A stretch of DNA of 64,000 bases from Larix kaempferi (lineage: Eukaryota > Streptophyta > Pinopsida > Pinales > Pinaceae): assembly GCA_027924585.1 (NCBI GenBank), contig BSBM01000596.1:10962001-11026000 (forward strand), read 5' to 3'. A program made the position numbers and the translations under genes. Below are positions 33,825 to 44,689 of this stretch, one piece after another (position 1 is the first letter of the stretch; each line of letters opens with the position of its first letter). The notes below the pieces were generated by a model, which was not told where the DNA came from, ran no database searches, and saw nothing but the letters and a program-made list of their open reading frames with translations.

Positions 33825-36800
33825 TCACTCCTGTGTGTGAGCTTCTGCTGGAAGAGGATCGCCCAAATAAATTGATGCTATTGATGTTTCCTTAGGAGAG
33901 GCACTCGAACCCATAGTTGCTGATGCTTCTACTTGGGAAGAAGGGATTGAGCTGGCTGAAATTTCTGCCACTGATGGGGAAGAGGGAATTGAGCCCACTG
34001 TTGTTGCTGAAATGGCTACTGGGAGAGAAGATTCTGGATTTGCTGTTTCTCCTACTACTGCTGCTGCTCTATTCTCCTCCTCCGCTATGTAACTATACCA
34101 TATACCCGTGTCCCTATGACTATGTTTGCTGCAGCAGGGAACAAGATTTTCTGAGAAGTCACATTCTTCCTGAGCTCTGCTCCAATGCTTTGAACCTCTG
34201 TTACTGCAGCTTGATGCACTTATTTAAGCAAATGGCTGTGGATTGATGACATTCCAATATAATGTTGTAAGTCATCAATTGCTAGGACATCAATTTTCTT
34301 CACGTATTCAGTTTGGATGCCCAGCTCTTCCTTTAGCTCAGCCAAGCGTTGTCCTGAATCCGGGAAGTCATCGAGGGATTGTGGGAAATTCAATTTGCAC
34401 CTGTCATGCACTTCCTGGATTCTTTGATACAGACCGTTGATCTTATCCCTTGTTCCTTGCACACTGGCTATTAGCTTACTGCCACAGTTTCTGCAGAAGT
34501 CCAAAAGGGCCACATCTTCATTAAAACCCTCCACAGATTTGAATGGAAGATGTGTGGGAAAATCCCCCTTTCCTTCTCACCATTTTATCTGGATCATGAT
34601 ATTTGCCTTAACACGGGTATGCTTAGCTTTGAGCCTATGGGCCTCTGCATTAATTTCTTTTAACCTGACCACCATGGCCTTGAGCTTGCAAACCTCATTA
34701 GTGATTAGCTCCTGAGTGTCATGCATTTGCTTCAGGATGCTACAGGACAACTCATGGAAGGGAGACATGTCCATCGTCCTGCTCTCAGCTTACTCCAATT
34801 GCTCAGCTAATGCCAGCTTGTCTGTTTCAAGCTGGGACACTTTGGCTACTGCATCATTCTTTTCTACTTCCTCAATCACCATCAGAACCGATAGCTGCTC
34901 CTTCTCTCCCTCTAACCAGTTATATTTGTCTGACAGCTCTTTATGCTCGGCGTATAGGGAATTATACTTGTTCACCACAAGATCCCTGTGGGCTTGCTCA
35001 TTAGCCACAGCTTGTTGTAGCGTACGAGCTCTCTTCTTTGTCAATACATTTTCTCTGACTATAACGCCTACATTGTCCAGTTATGCTTATGTTGTTTCTA
35101 CAACTACGGATGCCATAGCAAAGGGATCTTTATCTGTATTCCACATTACAGTGACCTCCCGATGGGTAATGATGTCATCCTGGAAGGGACTTTTGATCCT
35201 CTCTTCCGATTTGAGGACCATTGCTTTCCTTTTCTTGTCATAGACAAACTCATTCCACCTGGACACTGTATGTTTTCCCGATGGAGTGTACAGGACAATT
35301 GGGTGGTCCATAATGTCTATTTCTTCTTCAGCAGGTGGGGTCCGGACTTCCTGAGCTAGATCTACTCCCACATTTTGGCTACCCGAGCCACCTACTTGAG
35401 GTGCGTCTACTTCCATGTCTTGGACACCGGACCCACTTGCTTGGGCATATTCCCCTGCTTTTAGCTCTTCTTCCACTTTCCGTTCAGCTTCCTGTCCTCC
35501 TTCCCCTCCTTCAACTTGTGGCTGACCTTCATCTCCTTTCTGCCGCTTTTCATCTTCAGCCTCCTTCTGCTGTTCGGCTTCCTCTGCTTCTTTCTGCAGC
35601 CTCTCACTTTCGGCTTCTTGATGCATTCTTGCCACTTCAGCTTCCTGCAGTAACCTGGCTTCCTCATCCTCCTGGAGCAACCTGGCTTCCTCTCTTAATC
35701 TGAGCTCTTCCTGAGCGCGGGCATCATCAGCTTCTTTCTCCTTCTGCTGGCTGGTCTTCTGGATCTTGGTGGAGCTAGAACTTGTTCCACTGCCTTGGCG
35801 AAAGGTTCGCATCTCAGCCATGTTGCTGATGCCCTTGAATACCTCTTCCTTGACATCGGGATAGTGAGAGTACTCAAAATGAGCATAGATTTCCCTACAA
35901 TGCTCGGCCACTTTTCCCTTCCTGTCATTTCTGTGGAAGATCACCTCACCGAAGTGGAAGGCTTTTAGCTCCTGAACAAACTCTTTGGCTGAGGAAACCC
36001 CCGAGAACTTGTAAGCACCTATGCAGAAAGGTAGAGGGGGAAAGGAAGCCTTATGTTGTTTGTGGAGCATTGCTCCAATTCCATCCAGGAATATTTGTCT
36101 TACTGCTTCCTTAAGGACCACATAATCTGTGGCATACTGCGGCAGGATGTATGGAGCTTTAGTCCCTCCAAACATTCTGAGGTAGGTTCCTTGCTCTGAA
36201 AAGTAAAAATCTTTGTAATTCTCAAGGACTTCCACACCGTTCTCTGACAGGCACTTGGGCTCCTCCTTGAATAACTTCTCATATAGCGGCACGATGAACC
36301 CCTCACAGATGATTTTGTAGCTAGGTTTGTAATTCTGGGCCCACATCATCCTGAAAGCGGTATAAACCAGGGTGGTGGCCTTATCCCACGAGCAGCCCAA
36401 TTTGGGGAAGTCCACCTTGGCCAAAACACAATCGATCAGATATGAGGACATGAAAAATTCTGCCTTCTTCGAGGCTAGTCCCTCTCTTGCAGCAACTATC
36501 ACTGAGGCCAAACTGTCTGACAGGAGAGTGGCCCAGTCAAACACAGTTCCTTTAAACGCCACGAAGTGGATAATAGGGACCCACTGAATCTTATACACGG
36601 TTCCATCGAGCATGCCGAAGATTCTGCACAGCATCAAGGCGATCAATCTGAAAGGAGGTCTCAGATTCTGTACGTCATATTCGTCGTTTCCTTTCTTTCT
36701 CAAATGCTTTCCTGCTACTAGTAGCTTTTTGGCCATCTCAACGTTATTCATTTTGCCCAACCATTCATCAGTCAGAGCTTGCTGGGAGCAAGGAAATTTA

Positions 36801-37132
36801 TAGGCTGCGGCAATGCATGCTGGGTGGAATGAGGCAATGGCTACTTTCCCGCTATCATTTATCACTCTTCCTTCCACATCGGCATGTTGGAGTATCCATC
36901 CGATTACTTCAGCACAGGGGAATAGTTCAGGGCGGGTAGCAGCTCTGGTTATGCCAGAAGCTTTGATATTTAGGTAAGTCTGCCCCTCTTCTAACAACAT
37001 GTCTGGGACATCCTGGTCTCAGATCATCCTGTAAATGTCACCCCAGCGGATTTCTGGAGGAACACCGGTGGTGCACCTAGTATCCTGGAGTGAAGTCTCA
37101 GTTTTAAGTGGTGTGGGCCTTTTCTCAGTCAT
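33825..37132 (-). pseudogene. LTR-embedded ORF, about 1,100 codons, left copy
   Basis: ATG at 37132 after a basic in-frame stretch; stop TGA at 33825. One frame throughout, except for a TGA at codon 38, TAA codons near 35087, 35081, 34790 and 34220, a TGA near 34579 and a 1-base loss near 34110. The longest uninterrupted part is 637 codons (35087-37000). Residues 50-420 look globular and helical (CAEVIGWILQHADVEGRV, RLIALMLCRIFGMLDG, FRMMWAQNYKPSYKIICEGF). Then comes a Glu/Gln/Arg coiled coil (LRLREEARLLQEDEEARLLQ near 470), an acidic linker, a short conserved block (HPIVLYTPSGKHTVSRWNEF) and a second long coiled coil to the end. No known domain is recognised. It is not a pol or env gene that I know. 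Confidence 0.75.
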
Positions 37133-38076
37133 CTTAGCCTTCTTCTTACCACCTTTTGGAATTTTGACTTATCCCTGATGGAACCCACATACAATTCATT
37201 ATGAAATTGAGCAACATACTGTGAGATTTTAACAGAGATCATCATCGTTTTAATATGTGAATGAGATAAAACCAAAATGTGAAGCTGCATTTTAGGAAGC
37301 AAATACACCACTCCAATCTAGATTTAAACATTCTAATTCTTTTAAAGGGGCGGGTTTGGAAATGATCCTGCGTGGATAAGCGCGATGTGGAAGCAATCTG
37401 CTTTTGGCCCAACATCTAGGAGGGATGGTACCTCTCGCCATGGCTGCGGTTCAAATGGCTAATGGCGGGGAAGTCTGGGGTTGAAATGACTCTGCGACAA
37501 AATAAGGAGGCGTTTTCATATTTACGAGCCGACGGAAGCCTCGACCGCTATGGTTATCTGACGGTACCTGGGAGAGGAATTCTATGGTAGGTTTTGAAAT
37601 TCGGATAGGGGTTGACGACGCCGGGAATGTGGGTGATGAAAAATAAAAACCCGGGTGGTTATAGTTTAGGGCTTTGGCTGGTGTAGTTTAAACATTCACG
37701 GGGTTTGGTGACTTTGAACGCGAAGAACAACGACGTATGCGGCTTGCAGACTAACGGTCTGACATTTTAAGATTTCTATGTTTTGTATGACGGAACAAAT
37801 AAAAATTTAAGCCGTATTTGACGGGCAAAATAGCCCATGATGGGCCTTTTTCCCGTCAAAATCCACCCAATTCCTATCGTCTTCTAAACAGAACAATCCC
37901 AACGGTAAACTTATGCGTGGAAGAGACAAAAATAATGGTTAGAACACCCTACCTGGAACCGTGAAGATGGCTGGATGAGGTGGCCGTGAGTAAGCTGAGC
38001 TGGAGCGGTCGCGCGACGCCCAACAGTGGTTTGCCAATCGATAAATCACAATGTGTTGGCTCGTACCCCCGTCGTT

Positions 38077-38099
38077 TATTTAAATAGACCGGGCACGTG
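38077..38099 (-). promoter_or_regulatory. TATA box P1 and G-box (left LTR), probable ORF promoter
   Basis: Minus-strand CTATTTAAATA (38077-38087) is preceded by the palindromic G-box core CACGTG (38094-38099). Both are conserved at 51270-51293 in the other LTR. They lie about 950 bp upstream of the LTR ORF. The leader contains a possible intron (donor CAG/GTAGGG near 37955, acceptor CTCACAG near 37225), which is inference. Confidence 0.55.
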
Positions 38100-38229
38100 C
38101 GAGTTTAATTTGGTGGTTGGCACACTTAAAACGCGGCTTAAATACATCATACGCCGCGGTCATGTCAAGTGATCTCGATACGCGCACGACCGCCACCTGC
38201 GGGATGAACTCGCGACCGCCACCCGCCAT

Positions 38230-39250
38230 TGTGGAAGGTTATGCTGAACTCCTTCACCATTTCAGTAGAGGTTGATGAATTGCTTCCACAAAAATGGAAT
38301 GCGGACGTTTAAGTCTTTTGGCGGCCTCTTCGGGGTGAAAATGTGAAAGCTTCCGAAACTGCGGAAAGCTTTCGCAAGTGGCTTCCACAGCTTCAGAAGA
38401 CTTCCGAAAATGCTTCCGCAAAAGGCCCTCGTGGATTCGACAAAATTTCTAAGTTTTGGCCACACTCGTTTCTGATGTTGCGGAAAGCTCTCACGATTCG
38501 CTTCCACCGTTTCGGAAGGAATCGGTGAATGGCTCCACTGTTTCGGTGAGATAAGGTGAAGACGTCCGCAAAAAAAAAATTCTAAGACTCCGCAGGGTTT
38601 CGGGCGGGTTTCGCGAATGGTTTCCGCAACAGACTTCTGCCATCGCGGAAAGAGAACCTGAATGGTTCCTCAACTTTTCTCGCCGGGGTTGCGGGAAGGT
38701 AACGCGAAGGCTTCTGCGAAGGCTTCTGCGAAGGCTCGGGAAGAATATCGCCAACGCTTCCGCAACTTCAGGACATAAAGATTTTCCAAAAAAAAACGTA
38801 GTTGCTTGGCAGATTCGGGGAAGGTTGGCGAATTTCATCCGCACGTTTCGGGCGGCTTTCATGAATTCTTCCTCTGTTTCGGAAGGGATTCGTCAAATGT
38901 TTCCGCGACCTTTTCAAGAATAATTTCAAAGCTTTTTCGGGGAACTTATGACGAATGCTTCCGTAGCTTCGGAGAGATAGCTTGAACGGTTCCGCAATTT
39001 TGGGATGGAAAGTCCAAAGGCTCCGCAATACTTCAAAAGAAAGTTTCTAAGTCTCTTCAGAGTTTCAGAGAGGTTCGGCGAATTGTGCTCTCCGTTTCGT
39101 AAGGAATTCTTGTATTCTTCCGCAGTTTTCAACAATTCTTCCGCAACCTTTTGAGGAAAAGTTTCCAAGTTCTTTTCGAGAAGATTTAAACAAACAGCTT
39201 CTATCATTTCGGGAGGGAACCTCGAACACTTCCGCAACTACGGGGCTTTA
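38230..39250. repeat. TTCCGCAA-rich quasi-repeats in U3
   Basis: The motifs CTTCCGCAAC, TTTCGGAAGG and CGAAGGCTTCCGCGAA recur dozens of times at irregular spacing. The matching region in the other LTR is about 51370-52440. The frames that look open here have no conserved start or stop and are not genes. Confidence 0.7.
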
Positions 39251-39456
39251 TCAAATCGTTCCGCGATTTTTTAGGAATATTTCATGAATTTAACTTTTAG
39301 AGGAAGGAAGACTGGGAGAGGTTCACAGCAAGATTTTCTGTTGAAAATAAAGATAAAAGTTGGGAATGGCCCTTAAGGCATCCTTTCTAAAAAGTTTAAA
39401 GTAGGGTCCCCAATATGTACAAATTTTTTTTGGGGGGGGATGTTGCTGCAACAACA

Positions 39457-40512
39457 ATGGTGAGTCGCTGGCGAACACAGATCTCTGAAAAATTCCTCTT
39501 CATGGTTCGAAACCTCATCAAAGACATTCATCTTAGGTGCACTTCTCAGCTGAGCATTTTAAATTCATGTGAGGGGAAGAAGGCACTTTACCTACTAGCC
39601 ATTGGGGAAAGGGGAGCTTTGACCGAGACATCTTCACCACTCTCAAAGGGCCAACATATGAGATTCATTTTAGGAGGGTCATCCTTCAGATGGTCACTAC
39701 TTCTGGACTCCACAGGATTTGCAACACTTTCTCATGGACATTATTGCTCTTGTTCCTCATTCCCATGTTGCTTGCATCCTTTTGGATGTTTGTACTTTGG
39801 ACAGCTTAGCTGTTTGAGCCTTCCAGAGATATTTTCTTTGGTCATGATCTTTGATTTAGGCTCCTCAATCCATAATGTCCTTTTGTGTGAGTTAGAAATT
39901 TTATTGATTTGATCAAGCCTCACGGACAGATAGGAGCCCATTTTGGGCTGAGCCTTTTGGACAACCTTCTTGATTTTACATGTCTTTTGCTTTTGTCTCA
40001 GCCATGCTTTAATTGAGGCGAGAATCTCTGGAAAATAGACTCTTGAATATAAGCCATTTTGGCTGTTAAATTTGCAGCATGGAGTCATTCCAATACCCTA
40101 TGTCCTCAATATGTGCTACTTTCCATGGGTCCAAATTTGGTAACCTTCTTGAGATGCCTTAGGTGTGAGAGTGGGTGGAGCCCAGAGATAGTAATGAAGA
40201 TGGTCATGGGTCTCTGCTATTTTAAAAGGATTAGTGTGACTAGCAGAGTAGGCTTCCTTCCTTCTGAATATTTCAGCGAGAGCACTACAGACAAAATTTA
40301 CTTGAGCATAGTTCCAAACTCATGGGTCGCGAGATTTATTTGAGAGAGCTATCCTCGACGAGAAACTCAACCATAGGGGCTTTCAGAAAACAAAACTTGT
40401 TGCAAAGGTTCAAATGATAATGAAAGAAACAAAATGGCCGAAAAATAAAGCAAACAAAGGCTAAAGCAACAATAAAAGAAACTTTATTTATGTATAGGAA
40501 GTCTCAGCGAGA
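39457..40512 (-). other. 3' noncoding region of the giant-LTR element
   Basis: About 1 kb between the integrase stop and the 3' LTR. A 115-codon minus-strand frame (39741-40088) is unplaced. No purine tract adjoins the LTR; the nearest purine run (GAAGAGGAA on the minus strand) is about 40 bp away. Read on the plus strand, the first bases after the LTR are ATGGTGAGTCGCTGGCGA, which resemble a primer-binding site. Confidence 0.6.
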
Positions 40513-41467
40513 CTACGCAAAGTATTGTTTCAGAGTGAGGCCATTGAGAGGAAGGGTTACTTCTTCTCCCTCGAGATTTGTCAATTTGTAAGTGTTTGGG
40601 CCTAATTTTGCCGAGATTTGGTACGGGCCTACCCATAGATGTTGAAATTTCGTATGCATTCCTTTGCCTTCGTGATTATGATCCCATTTCAGGACTAAGT
40701 CCCCAACTCCAAAACTTATTTTACTGGACTTCCTCTTATCGAACCATCTCTTAACTATGTCTTGATGTTGATGGAATCGATCTTTAGCTTTCTGTTGGGC
40801 TTCTTCACGTTGAAGCAGGGTGTTAATCCTGGATTGTAAGGCTTGGCTACCAGAACCCCGAGAGGCTTGGGATAACTGTAAGGATGGGAGTAAGATGTTT
40901 GGAGGAAGGATGGCTTCCTTTCCATAGACAAGAGTGAAAGGGGAAACACCTAAATCGTTCTTTGGGGTCACCCTATCTGTCCATAAGGCATTTGGGAGAG
41001 CTACATGCCAACTTCTCTGGTTTTCTATCACAGTCTTCTTAAGAATTCGAATCAGATTCTTATTCGAGGATTCAGCTAATCTAATTGGCTGAATAATGCA
41101 ACTTAATTCCCCATTCATAAACAAATTCATTTATCTTGCAAGATGAAAAATAAGTAGCATTATCAAAAACGAGGGAAATTGGAACCCCAAACCTGGTTAT
41201 GATGTTCTCTTTCAGGAAGCTGATGACCGCGTCTTCATTGACCTTGCACAAAGGGATAGCCTCCGTCCACCTAGTGAAGTAGTCTGTAGCCGTTAGGATG
41301 TATCGATGTTGCAACGAAGAATTTGTATTTATCTCCCCGATAACATCTATACCCCACTGCTCAAAAGGCTCAGAGATGATGACCGGCTGCAATGGTCTTG
41401 CTGCCTTAGGTAACTTCCCAGCACTTCTCTGGCATACATCACAGTTTCGTGCATACGTGTGGGCGTC
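40513..41467 (-). pseudogene. pol: Integrase catalytic core and C-terminus, giant-LTR element
   Basis: Continues the pol frame after a TGA at 41468. CDVCQRSAGK closes the zinc-binding domain. The core has GIDVIGEI (first Asp), LVFDNATYF (second Asp) and, after a frameshift near 41090, RLAESSNKNLIRILKKTV (Glu). The C-terminal domain has FGVGDLVLKWDHN, LWVGPYQISAKLG and ends LTLKQYFA at 40513. All three catalytic acids are present although the gene is frame-broken. Confidence 0.9.
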
Positions 41468-44113
41468 TCAGAACAGAGTGGGCCAATAATAACCATCTCT
41501 CAGTTTCTTGTGTGCTGTCGTCTCTCCTGAATAATGTCCACCTACGGGGCCATCATGCAATTCCTTAACAACTTTACTCACATCTTCCTTTTCTAGGCAT
41601 CTAAGAAGAACTCCATCATAATTCTTTCTGAATAGTATCCCATCAATGATTTGATAAGGTGCTGATTTCAAGCGGAGTGCCCTTCTTTGCTTAGAGTTCC
41701 AGTGTTCAGGTAGATATCCCTGCTGCAAATAGTGCACCAGATCCCTATACCATGACTGGGGGTTTGTGAAGATATGACATACCTCAACCGAATTTAGCTC
41801 AGCTTCATTCTTCCAATGTTGCTCTTCATCAGTCGAGTTTCCCGCAAGTAACTTGCACAGGCCCTGTCCTTTGATGATCGTGGCTGGCTTAAATTCTAAA
41901 TCATATTCCTGAAGAGCTGTGACCCAGTTCCCTCTCCTTTCTCCCAATTCCTTTTGAACAAAAAGAGATCTAATAGTTGGGTGGGGAACTATGACTTTAG
42001 TCCTGTTCTTCAGAATGTATGGACTAAACTGCTTGACCACTTTGAAGACCGCATATGCATGCTTGTCAACCACGGGATATTTCAGCTCAGCCCCCTGCAG
42101 ACCAGTGCTCATAAACGAAATTGGGTATTCGTCCCCCAGCTCCACCTTTTGCGTGAGTACAGCTGCGAGAGAGTCATCCGAAGCGAAGGTATACAATATG
42201 AAATCCTTATCAAAATCTAGGCTCCTCAAGGAAGGAGCCTTAGCTATGGCTTCCTTGATATCTCTAAATGCGTCTTTCTCCAAATCTGTCCACTTGAATT
42301 GCATGCTTTGTTTAACCATCTGTTGTAATGGCTTAACAATTTGTGCGAAATCCGGAACAAATCTGCGGACAAAATTGATGGTGCCCATAAAAGACTGCAT
42401 AGATTTCTTGTTGTAAGGCATTGGAATCTTATTAATGGCTTGGACCCTTTCTTGATCAATTGACACTCCCCCTTTGGAGATGATATGACCCAAGATCTTA
42501 CCTTCGGGAACAACAAATACGCTCTTCTTGGGATTCAAGGAAATACCATATTTTCGGCAGCGATCAAAAATATGCTTTAGATGCACGACATGATCTTCCC
42601 TTTTCTTCGAAAAGACTGTCACATCATCCAAGTATACAACCATGCATTGCCCACCCAATCCTTGGAAGGCGATATCCATCGCCCTTTGGAATGTAGCTCC
42701 TGCATTTATCAGACCAAATGGCATCCTTCGATATGCGAAAGTTCCCCATTTAGTTTGGAAAGTAGTCTTGAGACGATCTTCTTCGGCTACTAACACTTGA
42801 TTGTAGCCAGAGAAACCATCGAGGAGAGAAAACAATTCGGATCTTGACACCTTTTGAAGGATTTGTTCCATTGAAAGGACGGGGTAATTGTCTTTATCCG
42901 GAGCTCTGTTTAAATTTCTGAAATATACACATAGCCTTATCTCTCCTGACTTCTTTCTTACGGGAACCAGGTTAGCAACCCATTCAGAATGCCAGACCTT
43001 AAAGATTATCTTAGCGTCCAAGAGCTTCTTTAATTCCTTTTGGATCAGCGGTTCTAGAGTGGGATGCATTCTTCTTAACTGCTGCTGAAATGGTTTGACG
43101 CCTGCTTTGATTGGTATAACATGCTGAATAATGCGGACGTCATACGTCTTCAAATCTTGATAGGTCCATGCGAAAACATACTTGTATTGTTTAAACAATT
43201 TGATGAACTTGCCTCTTTCTCCTGGTGAACAACATTTGCCAAGGTTGACAAATTTTGGTTCTGCCTCAGCACCCAAATTAACTAACTCTTGTTGCATTGA
43301 TGAGCTGTTAGTTTTGGTATTAGCTGGCCTTTTGAACTTATTTTGAAGATCGAACAACATTTCTAGGGACCTTACCCCCTTGGGCATGAAATTTCCTTTC
43401 TCCTCATCCTTCTTCATCAAATTAGCATCGTGTTCTTCTTCATCTATTGCAGCTCCTTGGAAGCTATCTTCGTTTGTCAGAAATATGATAATTTTTTCAT
43501 CATCATCGAAGACTCTGAAGTTTGTGATGTTATCGGGAACGGAAGGCCTGAAAATCAATTCAAGTGAGCATTTATTATTTGACGGTACCAATCTAGAAGC
43601 GGATGTTGCTAACAAATCAGCTGCAGAATTTTGCAATCTAGGAATTGATTTTATATTGAAAGCATCAAAATGCATAATTAAATCCCATACCTCAGCCTGA
43701 TAACCCTTCAAATGAGGTGAGAGACAATGAATGGTGTCCCTTACTTGTCTTACAACTATCTCAGAGTCACCAAAGACCTTCAGGTACTTAACATTTAAGC
43801 CAATGGCCTTCTTTAATCCATGTACGAAAGCTTCATATTCAACGGTGTTATTAGTACACTCGAATTCTAATCTACAAGACAAAAAATACTTGTTTCTTTT
43901 TGGATCCATTAGAACACAACCGGCTTTGGATCCTTCCAGAGTTTTAGAACCATCAAAGTATAATGTCCAAAAGGTATCTTTAGATTCAACTAAGTTAGTT
44001 TCTTTGTGATCTATGTCAGTAACTAAATTGACTATGTTACAATCAACATCATCAGTCCAAGAGAAACGAAGGAGATCATACTGTTTATCTGATTCATGGC
44101 TAATGGCTTCAGA
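41468..44113 (-). CDS. pol: Pol: extra RNase H, RT, degenerate RNase H, integrase N-terminus
   Basis: One frame from a TAG at 44114 to a TGA at 41468, with 813 codons open from 43909. First comes a complete extra RNase H: YFDGSKT, EYEAFVHGL, FGDSEIVV and NSAADLLATSAS supply the Asp-Glu-Asp-Asp set. RT follows (VPVRKKSGEIRLCVYFRNLN, SLLDGFSGYNQ, YRRMPFGLINAGATF, YLDD at about 42623-42635). A second, ordinary RNase H after RT has lost its acids: YTFAS for YTDAS and VPHPTIRSL for the TDH box. That matches the degenerate connection domain of Tat/Ogre elements. Integrase HHCC starts at GGHYSGETTAHKKL. Confidence 0.9.
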   Translation of the reverse strand, partial: SEAISHESDKQYDLLRFSWTDDVDCNIVNLVTDIDHKETNLVESKDTFWTLYFDGSKTLEGSKAGCVLMDPKRNKYFLSCRLEFECTNNTVEYEAFVHGLKKAIGLNVKYLKVFGDSEIVVRQVRDTIHCLSPHLKGYQAEVWDLIMHFDAFNIKSIPRLQNSAADLLATSASRLVPSNNKCSLELIFRPSVPDNITNFRVFDDDEKIIIFLTNEDSFQGAAIDEEEHDANLMKKDEEKGNFMPKGVRSLEMLFDLQNKFKRPANTKTNSSSMQQELVNLGAEAEPKFVNLGKCCSPGERGKFIKLFKQYKYVFAWTYQDLKTYDVRIIQHVIPIKAGVKPFQQQLRRMHPTLEPLIQKELKKLLDAKIIFKVWHSEWVANLVPVRKKSGEIRLCVYFRNLNRAPDKDNYPVLSMEQILQKVSRSELFSLLDGFSGYNQVLVAEEDRLKTTFQTKWGTFAYRRMPFGLINAGATFQRAMDIAFQGLGGQCMVVYLDDVTVFSKKREDHVVHLKHIFDRCRKYGISLNPKKSVFVVPEGKILGHIISKGGVSIDQERVQAINKIPMPYNKKSMQSFMGTINFVRRFVPDFAQIVKPLQQMVKQSMQFKWTDLEKDAFRDIKEAIAKAPSLRSLDFDKDFILYTFASDDSLAAVLTQKVELGDEYPISFMSTGLQGAELKYPVVDKHAYAVFKVVKQFSPYILKNRTKVIVPHPTIRSLFVQKELGERRGNWVTALQEYDLEFKPATIIKGQGLCKLLAGNSTDEEQHWKNEAELNSVEVCHIFTNPQSWYRDLVHYLQQGYLPEHWNSKQRRALRLKSAPYQIIDGILFRKNYDGVLLRCLEKEDVSKVVKELHDGPVGGHYSGETTAHKKLRDGYYWPTLF

Positions 44114-44689
44114 CTAATAATTACCCGGATCCATTTCTAAGAAATAATTCCCCAGAACCGAGGATGAGAAAGTTACAGCCTCATTTTTTTCTTCTAACTG
44201 AGTTACGTTTTGCTTCATATGAGGTTCCCTAAGAACTTTAATCTGATTCTGCCTATTCTGATAAGGCAGCCATAGGTGGGACCAATCAGTAGCAAAGTAG
44301 CCACTCAGCTTGGTAGACCAATCCCTACTTAAAATCAGCCCATAGGCTTCAGGAATATCGACCACCATTATGTCAATGAATTGACAGACTCTAGGGTCAG
44401 CTGACAATCTAATGAGGATGTCTTTCATCTCCCCAATTACTTTAACAACAGTCCTATCTAATTGGATAATTTGAGCTGGAGATGGAACAGGCTGCCCGCT
44501 ATTCTTTTTACAAATTGACAGTGGCATAACGTTTGAGGATGCTCTAGAATCTACCAAATAGTTGTGGACATTCTGATTAAAAATTTCAAAAGTCAATAGG
44601 AACAGCAATGTTTGAGATTTAGATTTCCCACCGATGCTAGCCTCATTAATTTCGGGATTGTTTTGAGAATCCGTTAATGGAGTGCTGAT
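44114..44689 (-). pseudogene. pol: Aspartic protease, giant-LTR element
   Basis: In the same frame as Gag and Pol, between two TAG codons (44690-44692 and 44114-44116). The active site reads VDSRASSNVMP where DSGASSNV is usual, so Gly is replaced by Arg, probably inactivating. The rest is typical: IIQLDRTVVKVIGEMKDILI and GLILSRDWSTKLSGYFATDW. The two TAGs sit exactly at the Gag/protease and protease/RNase H boundaries. Confidence 0.85.

Larger units (their letters stand above)
32659..39456 (-). mobile_element. 3' giant LTR (6.8 kb) with embedded gene
   Basis: Minus-strand order: start TGTTGTTGCAGC at 39456; a TTCCGCAA-rich region (about 39250-38230); TATA box P1 with a G-box; a leader of about 0.95 kb; the long LTR ORF (37132-33825); a second TATA box P2 (33606-33614); about 0.95 kb of AT-rich sequence; the end CATCAACA at 32659. 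The ends form TGTTG/CAACA. If P2 starts the genomic RNA, the ORF lies wholly in U3. Confidence 0.9.

Noticed and set aside
39415-39912. 165-codon plus-strand frame
   Set aside because: Starts in the LTR end and crosses into the element's 3' noncoding region on the antisense strand; no motif.
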